Positions 7,333-13,634 of a DNA stretch of 14,051 nucleotides are shown here, piece after piece. The notes beneath the pieces are model-generated. The model did not search any database. It saw only the letters and a program-made list of their open reading frames with translations, and was not told the origin of the DNA. The stretch's first letter is position 1. Each line of letters opens with the position of its first letter. The stretch lies in NCBI GenBank assembly GCA_035640455.1, contig DASQWB010000079.1, forward strand, positions 1-14,051, in the 5' to 3' direction. The stretch comes from AC-50 sp035640455. Its GTDB lineage: Bacteria; Actinomycetota; Thermoleophilia; Gaiellales; Gaiellaceae. The position numbers and the translations under genes were made by a program.

Positions 7333-8569
7333 GCGCGAGCGCGCTCGCCGGCTGCTCGTCGCGCTCGACGCCCGACCACGTCGAGCGGACCCGGATGATC
7401 CCGTCGGCCCGCGTCACGTAGCGCATGTTCTCCTCCTCGAGGTGCCCGGCCTCCACGGCGAACACGAGCGCGGAGGGGACGATGTCCTCGGGATCGGCCG
7501 CCCGCGCGACGAGCTCGACGACGTACCGCCCGGGGCGGAGCGGGTTCTCGGGGAACTCGCAGATCGAGCGGTAGCGGCCGGGGTAGACCGTCGACTCGAT
7601 CTGGCCCGCGAAGCTCGTGAAGAGCCGCTGCCCCTCGGTCGACTTGACGCGCACGTAGAGCTCGAGAAACCGGACCGGCTCGCGGACGTCGAAGCGCATG
7701 TCGAGCCGAAGCGGCGTGCCCTCGCCGAAGGCGAGCATCGGCCGGTCGTCCGCGTCCAGGAGCGAGACGGAGGTGAAGCGGACCCGCTGCGCCGTGAACT
7801 TGCTGACCGTCCGCCGCGACGAGTTCTCCGTCAGGTCGACGACCCCGCTCACCTCCTCGTCGATCGTCGAGGCGAGGTACTCCGTGACGACGTCCCCGGT
7901 CGCGCCGTCGGCGGCGATCCGGCCGTGGTCGAGCCAGAGCGCCCTCGACGTCAGCGAGCGGACGGCAGCCATGTTGTGGCTGACGAACACGACCGTGCGG
8001 CCCTCGTTCGAGACCTCGCCCATCTTGCCCAGGCACTTGCGCTGGAACGACGCGTCGCCGACGGCGAGGACCTCGTCGACGATGAGGATGTCCGGCTCGA
8101 GGTGCGCCGCGACCGCGAACGCGAGCCGGACGTACATCCCGCTCGAGTAGCGCTTCACCGGCGTGTCGATGAACCGCTCGACCTCGGCGAACGCGACGAT
8201 CTCGTCGAACTTCGCCTTGATCTCGCGCCTGCGCATCCCGAGGATCGCGCCGTTCAGGTAGACGTTGTCGCGGCCCGAGAGCTCCGGGTGGAAGCCGGTG
8301 CCGACCTCGAGCAGCGATCCGACCGAGCCACGGATCCGCGCCTCGCCGGTCGTCGGCGCCGTGATCCGCGAGAGGATCTTGAGCAGCGTCGTCTTGCCGG
8401 CGCCGTTGTGACCGACGACGCCCATGGCCGCGCCGCGCTCGACCTCGAACGCGACGTCCCGGAGCGCCCAGAGCTCCTCACGGTTGCGCCTGATCGGCGA
8501 GCGCCCGCGCTCGCCGAGCACGTAGAGCTTTCCGAGCCCGCGGGCCTCGATCGCGAGATCAGATGACAT
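7307..8569 (-). CDS. wzt: Polysaccharide ABC exporter ATPase with C-terminal glycan-binding-like domain
   Basis: 420 residues from ATG 8569. It powers export of a finished, usually undecaprenyl-linked polysaccharide through the Wzm-type permease encoded just upstream. The ATPase domain spans about residues 5-230: Walker A GHNGAGKTT at 53-61, the family's variant signature YSSGM at 141-145, Walker B DILIVDEV at 160-167 with Glu166 as the catalytic base, and the switch histidine in VSHN (His198). Residues from about 240 to 395 form a strand-rich extra domain (VDLTENSSRRTVSKFTAQ..., then LRLDMRFDV, ending GRYVVELVARA), matching the Wzt C-terminal domain that reads a terminal modification of the chain in O9a-type systems. 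The first 11 bases overlap the permease gene. Presence of the C-terminal domain suggests that export depends on a chain-end cap, perhaps a methyl or sulfate group. Confidence 0.93.
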   Translation of the reverse strand: MSSDLAIEARGLGKLYVLGERGRSPIRRNREELWALRDVAFEVERGAAMGVVGHNGAGKTTLLKILSRITAPTTGEARIRGSVGSLLEVGTGFHPELSGRDNVYLNGAILGMRRREIKAKFDEIVAFAEVERFIDTPVKRYSSGMYVRLAFAVAAHLEPDILIVDEVLAVGDASFQRKCLGKMGEVSNEGRTVVFVSHNMAAVRSLTSRALWLDHGRIAADGATGDVVTEYLASTIDEEVSGVVDLTENSSRRTVSKFTAQRVRFTSVSLLDADDRPMLAFGEGTPLRLDMRFDVREPVRFLELYVRVKSTEGQRLFTSFAGQIESTVYPGRYRSICEFPENPLRPGRYVVELVARAADPEDIVPSALVFAVEAGHLEEENMRYVTRADGIIRVRSTWSGVERDEQPASALAREPRLVGP

Positions 8570-9404
8570 CGGCGAAGGCGCGCTCGGCGCGCGAGAAGTA
8601 GAGGGCGCCGCCGAGGAGGAGGACGAGCGCCGTCCCGATCGAGATCGCGAGGTGGAGCACGCGGATGTGTCCCGTCCCGAGGAGCGCCCATCGGTAGCCC
8701 TCCACGACGCCGGTCATCGGGTTCAGGGTGTAGAGGAGCTTGAACTTCGCGGGCACCGCGCTGCCGGGATATGCGACCGGCGTCGCCCAGAGCCAGAGCT
8801 GGAGCACGAACGGCACGGCGTAGCGGATGTCGCGGTACTTCACGTTCAGCGCCGAGAGGACGAGCCCGAGCCCGAGCGCCATCAGTCCCGCGAGGACGAC
8901 GAAGAGCGGCACGAGGAGAGCGTGCACCGGCGGCGCGAAGCCGTAGTAGACCATCGCGCCGGCGACGAGGAGGAACGCGAGGCAGAAGTCGACGAGGCCT
9001 GCGAGGATCGGCGACAGGACGACCGAGATCCGCGGAAAGTAGACCTTCGTGATCAGCGCGGCGCTGCCGACGAGGCTCGCCGAGGTCAGGTTCACGCTGT
9101 TCGAGAAGTAGTACCAGAGGGCCAACGTCGAGAGCGCGAACAGCGGATAGGGGATCGGCGTGTGCACCTTGCCGATGTGGTTGATGACGACCGTGAACAC
9201 GATCATCGTCAGGAACGGCTGCAGGAGCGCCCAGGCCGCGCCGAGGACCGTCTGCTTGTAGCGGATCTTGATGTCGCGCCACGTCAGGAAGAGCAGGAGC
9301 TCACGGAAGCGCCAGAGGTCGCCGACGCCGAGGCCGGCGAAGCCGGACGGCGGGCGGATCACGAGCGTCGGCTGCTGCTTCTCCGTTGTGACTGCCGCTG
9401 CCAT
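8559..9404 (-). CDS. wzm: Polysaccharide ABC exporter permease
   Basis: 281 residues from ATG 9404, which has AGG five bases upstream; a GTG at 9410 is the alternative and overlaps that ribosome site. It is an ABC-2 membrane subunit of Wzm type. The amphipathic start DLWRFRELLLFLTWRDIKIRYKQTVLG (residues 29-55) is the signature N-terminal coupling region. Six membrane segments can be drawn, roughly 53-75, 87-108, 125-152, 160-187, 197-213 and 252-272, and NVKYRDIRYAVPF (187-199) is the usual cytoplasmic motif. With the ATPase encoded next in the operon (11-base overlap) it forms the export channel for the glycan. There is a gap of 37 bases to the upstream gene, one of the larger spaces in this operon. 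Confidence 0.93.
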   Translation of the reverse strand: MAAAVTTEKQQPTLVIRPPSGFAGLGVGDLWRFRELLLFLTWRDIKIRYKQTVLGAAWALLQPFLTMIVFTVVINHIGKVHTPIPYPLFALSTLALWYYFSNSVNLTSASLVGSAALITKVYFPRISVVLSPILAGLVDFCLAFLLVAGAMVYYGFAPPVHALLVPLFVVLAGLMALGLGLVLSALNVKYRDIRYAVPFVLQLWLWATPVAYPGSAVPAKFKLLYTLNPMTGVVEGYRWALLGTGHIRVLHLAISIGTALVLLLGGALYFSRAERAFADVI

Positions 9405-9430
9405 ATGCACCTGACTGTAGCCTCGACCCG

Positions 9431-9444
9431 TAACGAATCCGTTA
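9431..9444. other. Short inverted repeat before the exporter genes
   Basis: TAACG at 9431-9435 and CGTTA at 9440-9444 flank the 4-base loop AATC. The repeat overlaps the stop codon of the 290-aa glycosyltransferase-like gene (9442-9444) and precedes the permease start by 27 bases. The surrounding 37-base gap also has TACAGT on the minus strand, a loose -10-like word with no good -35. It could mark an internal promoter, an operator or a weak hairpin, or nothing. Confidence 0.2.
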
Positions 9445-10314
9445 GACGGCCTGCCAGAACGATGGGTCGTGCTGGAGCTGCTCGTACACGCGGTCGGAGA
9501 GCTCCTTGTTTCGGCGCAGCGTCTCGCGTTCCCGCTTCACGACCGGGCGCTTGTCGACCCAGTACCACTTGCGCGCGCGAAGCTCCCAGGCGAGGCGCTC
9601 GCGCAGGCCCGCGCCGGGCGGCGGGTCGGGCGGCGGCTCGGGGACGCGCCCGATCGCCTCGCGGTCGCGGCGGCAGAGGCCGCCGCGGAAGCCCGCTCCG
9701 TGGTGGTAGACGAGGTCGTCGTAGACGGCGAACCAGAGCGGGCGCAGGTTGCGCCGGTTCGTGCGCTGGAGCGGGTACCAGTCGATGCCGCGCTCGCGCA
9801 GGACCCCGAGCAGGTTGCCGCCGGCGTCCGTGACCTCCTTGCCGGCCGCGTTCCGCCACGTGTAGCCGGGATTCCAGTCGCCGCCGATCTCCTGCCAGAA
9901 GCCGACGGTGGTCGCGGCGAAGGCCGGGTGCGGCTGAACGTCGTCGAGGTTCTCGTCGCGCCGGACGGCGGCGAGCGGGTAGCGCGCGAGTTTGTCGCCG
10001 AGGAACGGGGCGATGGGCGCGATCGGGAAGGCGTCGCCGTCGAGGAAGAGGAGGACGTCGTCCGGGTCGGCCTCGGCTTCGATCGTCTCGGCGAGCGCGT
10101 TCAGCTTCTCCGTATGGCTGAAGATGCCGTTCTCGAAGCTCTTCGTCGCGGCGAGGTCGGCGACGTGGTGGAACTTCGTGCCGTGCTGGGCGTGGTCGAT
10201 GCCCTCGAGGTCGGCGTAGACGAGGTACGGCTGCGGCAGGTGACGGTCGAGGTAGCGCAGCTGGACGTCGATCCAGCGCGGGTCGCGCCAGTGCACGGTC
10301 GCGACGTGGATCAC
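9442..10314 (-). CDS. GT-A-like glycosyltransferase of unnamed 290-aa family, copy 2
   Basis: 290 residues from GTG 10314, overlapping the upstream methyltransferase stop as GTGA. I do not recognise a named family. The architecture looks like a GT-A nucleotide-sugar transferase: MIHVATVHWRDPRWIDVQLRYL forms the first strand and helix, and DDVLLFLDGDAFPIAPI at residues 85-101 carries the Asp-Gly-Asp that would bind the metal and nucleotide. A second conserved block, QPHPAFAATTVGFWQEIGGDW (127-147), and a third, VYHHGAGFRGG (202-212), likely form the acceptor pocket and a further metal ligand. The tail KRPVVKRERETLRRNKELSDRVYEQL is basic and helical, perhaps membrane-associated. It is clearly paralogous to the protein encoded at 12737-13609. 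It probably adds a sugar to the exported glycan; donor and linkage unknown. Confidence 0.68.
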   Translation of the reverse strand: MIHVATVHWRDPRWIDVQLRYLDRHLPQPYLVYADLEGIDHAQHGTKFHHVADLAATKSFENGIFSHTEKLNALAETIEAEADPDDVLLFLDGDAFPIAPIAPFLGDKLARYPLAAVRRDENLDDVQPHPAFAATTVGFWQEIGGDWNPGYTWRNAAGKEVTDAGGNLLGVLRERGIDWYPLQRTNRRNLRPLWFAVYDDLVYHHGAGFRGGLCRRDREAIGRVPEPPPDPPPGAGLRERLAWELRARKWYWVDKRPVVKRERETLRRNKELSDRVYEQLQHDPSFWQAV

Positions 10315-11282
10315 GGGCGCTTGACGGCGAGCGCGTGCAGCTTGTAGCCGAGCCCGAGCTCGTCCATGTGCGGCTCGAGCGCCGCGAGGATCCGCCTCGG
10401 CACCTCGTCGGCGAGGTCGACGTCGGCGTACGGCTCCTCGTAGGCGAGGTGCTCGGCGATCGGCGTAAAGGACGAGACCTTCGTCGCCACGTACGGCGTG
10501 TCGAAGCCTGAGCGGTCGAGGCAGTCGCGGAGCGTCGAGGGCGAGAAGTAGACGAGGTGGTTGCGGCCGTCGAACGTGCGGGCGCGCTCGTGGAGGACGC
10601 GGCAGGCGAGGCTCTCGACGTTCGGCACGACGACGAAGACCGCGCCGCCGGGGCGCAACACGCGCGCCACGTCCGCGAGCATCCGGCGCGGGTCGTTCGT
10701 GTGCTCGAGGACCGAGAGGAGCCCGACGGCGTCGAAGCTCGCCGGCTCGAAGCCGGCCTCCTCGAGCGGTACGTCCAGCACCTCGAGCCCGTACTCGTCG
10801 CGGGCGTACGTGAGCGCGCGCGGCGCGAACTCGATCCCGACGCCGTCCCAGCCGCGCCCGCGCGCGAGGTCGAGGAAGAGCCCGATCGAGCAGCCGACGT
10901 CGAGGAGGCGGCCGCCGCCCCGATACGGCTCGAGCAGGTCGAGGATCTCGCCGAACTTCTCCCGGTCGAGAGCGAGCTGCCGCTCCGAGGTGAGGACGTC
11001 GAACCAGAGATCGTTCGTCTCGGCGGTGCGGTACTCGTCGAGGACGACCTCCTCGCGCACCTGCGGGTTCACGAAGACGAGGCGGCAGTCCTCGCAGCGG
11101 ACGAAGGTGAAGCCTTGCTTCTCGAAGAGGGGCCGCTGCGCCGAGCCGCCGCAGAGCGGGCAGTCGATCGTCCGGGCAAGGTGCTCCGCGAGCCGTCCCG
11201 TCTCGGGGTCGAGGAGGCCGGCGAGCTCGGCCTCGCGCGCGGCGAAGTAGCGGTCGCGCCCGGTCTCCTGGTCGAGGCTCAC
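10311..11282 (-). CDS. Class I SAM-dependent methyltransferase with N-terminal zinc-binding-like motif
   Basis: 323 residues from GTG 11282, which overlaps the upstream methyltransferase stop as GTGA; the frame is open to 11570 but the extra part is an alternate-frame shadow. Near the N-terminus is a CPLCGG...VRCEDCRLVFVNP segment with paired cysteines at 41/44 and 63/66, likely binding zinc, as in many sugar C- or O-methyltransferases. The SAM domain follows: motif I LLDVGCSIGLFLD (127-139), acidic Glu151 after the second strand, DAVGLLSVLEHTNDP (184-198) and LRPGGAVFVVVPN (209-221). The combination matches enzymes that methylate sugars or glycan ends. The next gene starts in the GTGA of its own stop. 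It may supply a chain-end methyl group, but this is inferred only from context. Confidence 0.85.
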   Translation of the reverse strand: MSLDQETGRDRYFAAREAELAGLLDPETGRLAEHLARTIDCPLCGGSAQRPLFEKQGFTFVRCEDCRLVFVNPQVREEVVLDEYRTAETNDLWFDVLTSERQLALDREKFGEILDLLEPYRGGGRLLDVGCSIGLFLDLARGRGWDGVGIEFAPRALTYARDEYGLEVLDVPLEEAGFEPASFDAVGLLSVLEHTNDPRRMLADVARVLRPGGAVFVVVPNVESLACRVLHERARTFDGRNHLVYFSPSTLRDCLDRSGFDTPYVATKVSSFTPIAEHLAYEEPYADVDLADEVPRRILAALEPHMDELGLGYKLHALAVKRP

Positions 11283-12040
11283 GGCTTCCTCGTCACCCCC
11301 ATCGTCCCGATGTGCCGGAACGGTACGCGGTGGACCTGCGTGAAGAGCCAGAAGGCGGGGTTCCAGAAGACGTCGTCGCTGACGAGCACGCCGCCCCGGC
11401 GCAGGTGCCGCCACGCGACGCGGAACTCGAACAGCATGTGCCGCGTCGTGTGCAGCGAGTCGTGGAAGAAGAGGTCGACGGTCTCGCGGGCGAGGCGCGC
11501 GCGGAGGGTCTTGCGGGTGTCGCCGAGCACGAGCTCGAAGCGATGGCGCAGCTCGTCCGGGACGAGCCATGCAGGCTCGCGGCCCTCGGGGATCGGGTGG
11601 CCGAGCGCGTCGCGCGCGTCGGGGAGGTCGAATGAGAGCAGGCGGCCCTCGCCGCCGGTCGCCTCGAGCGCGCGCAGGAGGAAGCTCGAGCTCGCGCCGT
11701 TGAACGGGCCGGTCTCGACGACGAGGCGCGGGCGGAGCGCGCGCACGCTCAGGTAGAGGAGCTTCTTGCCCTCCTCGCTCGACTCGGAGTGACCAGCGGC
11801 GCGGGTCGCCGCGAGCTCGTCGCCGCCGGCGCGTGCGGATGCCGCCAGCTGCTCGTACACGCGGGGCGCAACGTCCTCGAACTCGTGCAGTAGTGCACGA
11901 AGCTCCGGTTCGGGGAAGCCAACGGCGGCCAGGGCCTCGAGGGCCGTGTCCTCGCCCCGGGCTCGCAACCGAAGAGCCGGGTAGCGCCAGCCGTCGCGCG
12001 CGATGCTCGGGAGCCTCGCTGCCTTCCGGACGAGCGTCAT
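11279..12040 (-). CDS. Class I SAM-dependent methyltransferase (Methyltransf_24-like)
   Basis: 253 residues from ATG 12040, overlapping the NeuA-type gene by four bases (ATGA). Residues 105-122 hold motif I in the form RLVVETGPFNGASSSFLL, where the usual E.G...G.S pattern of this group is kept. LLSFDLPD (134-141) supplies the acidic residue for the ribose of SAM, and VDLFFHDSLHTTRHMLFEF (188-206) with HDS is the family's central strand, followed by LRRGGVLVSDDVFWNPAF. This matches methyltransferases such as those of cephalosporin-hydroxylase or TylF-like groups found in glycan loci. The N-terminal 90 residues are helical and include the second palindromic repeat (11883-11900) in Arg-Ala-Leu-Leu-His-Glu. 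The substrate is likely a sugar or glycan. Confidence 0.82.
   Translation of the reverse strand: MTLVRKAARLPSIARDGWRYPALRLRARGEDTALEALAAVGFPEPELRALLHEFEDVAPRVYEQLAASARAGGDELAATRAAGHSESSEEGKKLLYLSVRALRPRLVVETGPFNGASSSFLLRALEATGGEGRLLSFDLPDARDALGHPIPEGREPAWLVPDELRHRFELVLGDTRKTLRARLARETVDLFFHDSLHTTRHMLFEFRVAWRHLRRGGVLVSDDVFWNPAFWLFTQVHRVPFRHIGTMGVTRKP
11883..11900. repeat. Near-perfect 18-base palindrome, copy 2
   Basis: TCGTGCAGTAGTGCACGA has 7-base arms TCGTGCA and TGCACGA around GTAG and differs from the copy at 4716-4733 at a single base. It lies in the methyltransferase gene, where the minus strand reads Arg-Ala-Leu-Leu-His-Glu. Codons are again CGT, GCA and CTA and the frame is the same as in copy 1, which argues for a shared origin or constraint, although codon-level coincidence cannot be excluded. 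Confidence 0.65.
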
Positions 12041-12705
12041 CGCGCGGCGGCGAGAAGGAGCTCGGCCAGCTCCAAGTCGAAGGGATCGTCGACGTCGACG
12101 GAATCGCGCTGCTCCATCACGTACGCGCGGCAGTCGCCGCCGTAGAGGTCGGGGCCGATGCGGTCGGCGCGGAGCGCGAGTATCGCCGGGCCGTTCCGCG
12201 CGTAGACGAGCGGCTTCTCCTGCCGCGTCGCGGCGTGGTCGTCAGCGAGGCGGACGAGCCGGTCGCCGTCGAGCGCCATCAGCGACCCCGGCCGGTAGCG
12301 GTGCGGCACCTCGACGACGCTGACGACCGAGTCGGCGCCGCTTGTGAGGAGCAGCTCGACGGCCTCGTCGACGTGGCGCGCCCGGCGGAGCGGCGAGGTC
12401 GGCTGGAGGAGGACGAGGACGTCGGCGCGGGGGAGCTCGCGGACGGCGTGCTCGATCACGTCGCGCATCGGCGTCTCGTCGGCGGCGAGCTCGGGCGGCC
12501 GGTCGAGCACCTCGGCGCCGAGCCCGCGCGCCGTCTCGGCAATCTCCCCGTCGTCGGTCGAGACCAGGGTGCGTGTCACCGCTTGACTCTCGCGCGCCGC
12601 GTCGACCGCCCACGCGAGCAGCGGCCGGCCGCCGAGCGGCGCGAGGTTCTTCCGCGGGATCGCCTTCGACCCGCCGCGGGCGGGGATGAGCGCCACGACC
12701 TCCAC
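12037..12705 (-). CDS. neuA: NeuA-type CMP-sugar synthetase (acylneuraminate cytidylyltransferase family)
   Basis: 222 residues from GTG 12705; GTG 12723 is an alternative adding six residues. The enzyme would join CTP and a nonulosonic acid (sialic, legionaminic or pseudaminic type) to make the CMP-activated donor. Diagnostic motifs are VVALIPARGGSKAIPRKNL at residues 3-21 (nucleotide-binding loop), STDDGEIAETA, the base-binding LLQPTSPLRRARHVDEA, VSVVEVPHRYRP and the C-terminal DSVDVDDPFDLELAE with acidic metal contacts. Length is normal for the single-domain form. The sugar specificity cannot be read from these motifs; 3-deoxy-octulosonate enzymes are related but lack the RGGSK.IP.KN pattern. 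Its placement in one operon with a NeuC-type 2-epimerase supports a nonulosonate pathway, though the condensing enzyme (NeuB) is not in the window. It follows the 290-aa transferase gene after 31 bases. Confidence 0.87.
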   Translation of the reverse strand: MEVVALIPARGGSKAIPRKNLAPLGGRPLLAWAVDAARESQAVTRTLVSTDDGEIAETARGLGAEVLDRPPELAADETPMRDVIEHAVRELPRADVLVLLQPTSPLRRARHVDEAVELLLTSGADSVVSVVEVPHRYRPGSLMALDGDRLVRLADDHAATRQEKPLVYARNGPAILALRADRIGPDLYGGDCRAYVMEQRDSVDVDDPFDLELAELLLAAAR

Positions 12706-12736
12706 GCGCGTAGCGTTCCACACGCGCGTCGAGCAC

Positions 12737-13609
12737 CTACAGCTTGCGCCAGAAGTCCGGGTCGTCGCGGATCGACGCGAAGACGCGCTCCGAGAGCTCG
12801 CGGTTGCGCCGCTCGATGCGCTGCCGCTCCTTCACGAGCGGGCGCTTGTCGCGCAGGTACCACAGCTTTGCGCGCGCCTTCCACACGAGCCTCCCGAGAC
12901 GAGAGACCGGCGGCTCGGGCGGGAGCCACGGCGGCAGGAGCGGCACGACGCCGACCTCTTCGCGGTCGGCCCGCTCGATCATCGGCCGGAAGCCGGCGCC
13001 GTGGTGGTACACCCGCCCCTCGTAGACGCCGAACAGCACCGGGTGCACGCCGCCGCGGTTCGTCCGCAGGAGCGGGCGCCACTCGATGCCGCCCTCCCGC
13101 AGCAACCAGAGCAGCTTGCCGCCGACGTCGTCGACTTCCCGGCCGCGCGAGTCGGTCCAGGTCCACTCCGGCCCATGCGACCAGTCGCCGCCGATCTCCT
13201 GCCAGAAGCCGACCGTCGTGACGCAGAAGCACGGGTGCGGCTGGATGTCGCCGACGCTCTCGTCCCGCCGCACGGCGGCGAGCGGGAAGCGCGCGAGCTG
13301 CTCCTCGACGAACTCGCCGATCGGCGCGACCGGGAAGGCGTCGCCGTCGACGAACATCAACACGTCGTCGGGCGGCGCGTCCCGGCCGACCAGCGCTGCG
13401 AGCCGGTTCAGCTTCTCCGGGTGGCTGAGCTGGGCGCCGGCCTCCGCCGAGAGATGCATGACGGCGTCGAACCGCCGCTCCCACTCCGGCCCCACGCCCT
13501 CCAGGTCGGCGACGACGCGATGCGGCCGGTCGAGGTACCTCGCGAGGTGGTCGAGCTGGATGTCGATCCAGCGGTCGGTCTGGAAGTGGACGGTGAGGAC
13601 GTGGATCAT
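12737..13609 (-). CDS. GT-A-like glycosyltransferase of unnamed 290-aa family, copy 1
   Basis: 290 residues from ATG 13609, giving MIHVLTVHF exactly like its paralogue; GTG 13612 would add one methionine. Key blocks are VLMFVDGDAFPVAPIGEF (residues 83-100, Asp88-Gly-Asp90), PLAAVRRDESVGDIQPHPCF (109-128), TTVGFWQEIGGDW (131-143) and VYHHGAGFRPMI (200-211). The same blocks, spacing and charged helical tail (KRPLVKERQRIERRNRELSERVF) occur in the protein encoded at 9442-10314. The Asp-Gly-Asp and overall length suggest a GT-A nucleotide-sugar transferase. Since it sits between the epimerase and CMP-synthetase genes, it could use the CMP-sugar or its precursor, though this is only context. The gap to the epimerase gene is 25 bases. 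The family has no name I can assign. Confidence 0.68.
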   Translation of the reverse strand: MIHVLTVHFQTDRWIDIQLDHLARYLDRPHRVVADLEGVGPEWERRFDAVMHLSAEAGAQLSHPEKLNRLAALVGRDAPPDDVLMFVDGDAFPVAPIGEFVEEQLARFPLAAVRRDESVGDIQPHPCFCVTTVGFWQEIGGDWSHGPEWTWTDSRGREVDDVGGKLLWLLREGGIEWRPLLRTNRGGVHPVLFGVYEGRVYHHGAGFRPMIERADREEVGVVPLLPPWLPPEPPVSRLGRLVWKARAKLWYLRDKRPLVKERQRIERRNRELSERVFASIRDDPDFWRKL

Positions 13610-13634
13610 CACGCGCCCGCGCGCCCCCGCCGCC

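Noticed and set aside
7112..8566. Long plus-strand open frame of 484 codons opposite the lipoprotein and ATPase genes
   Set aside because: Its translation is rich in Arg, Asp, Ala and Glu without motifs, and lies antisense to a gene with complete ABC ATPase motifs. Such frames are common in GC-rich DNA.
8652..9833. Plus-strand open frame of 393 codons opposite the permease gene
   Set aside because: Charged low-complexity translation, antisense to a clear six-helix permease; no conserved pattern.
11833..13221. Plus-strand open frame of 462 codons opposite the methyltransferase, CMP-synthetase and transferase genes
   Set aside because: It crosses three genes with clear motifs on the other strand and ends in Arg/Ala repeats; a GC-driven shadow.
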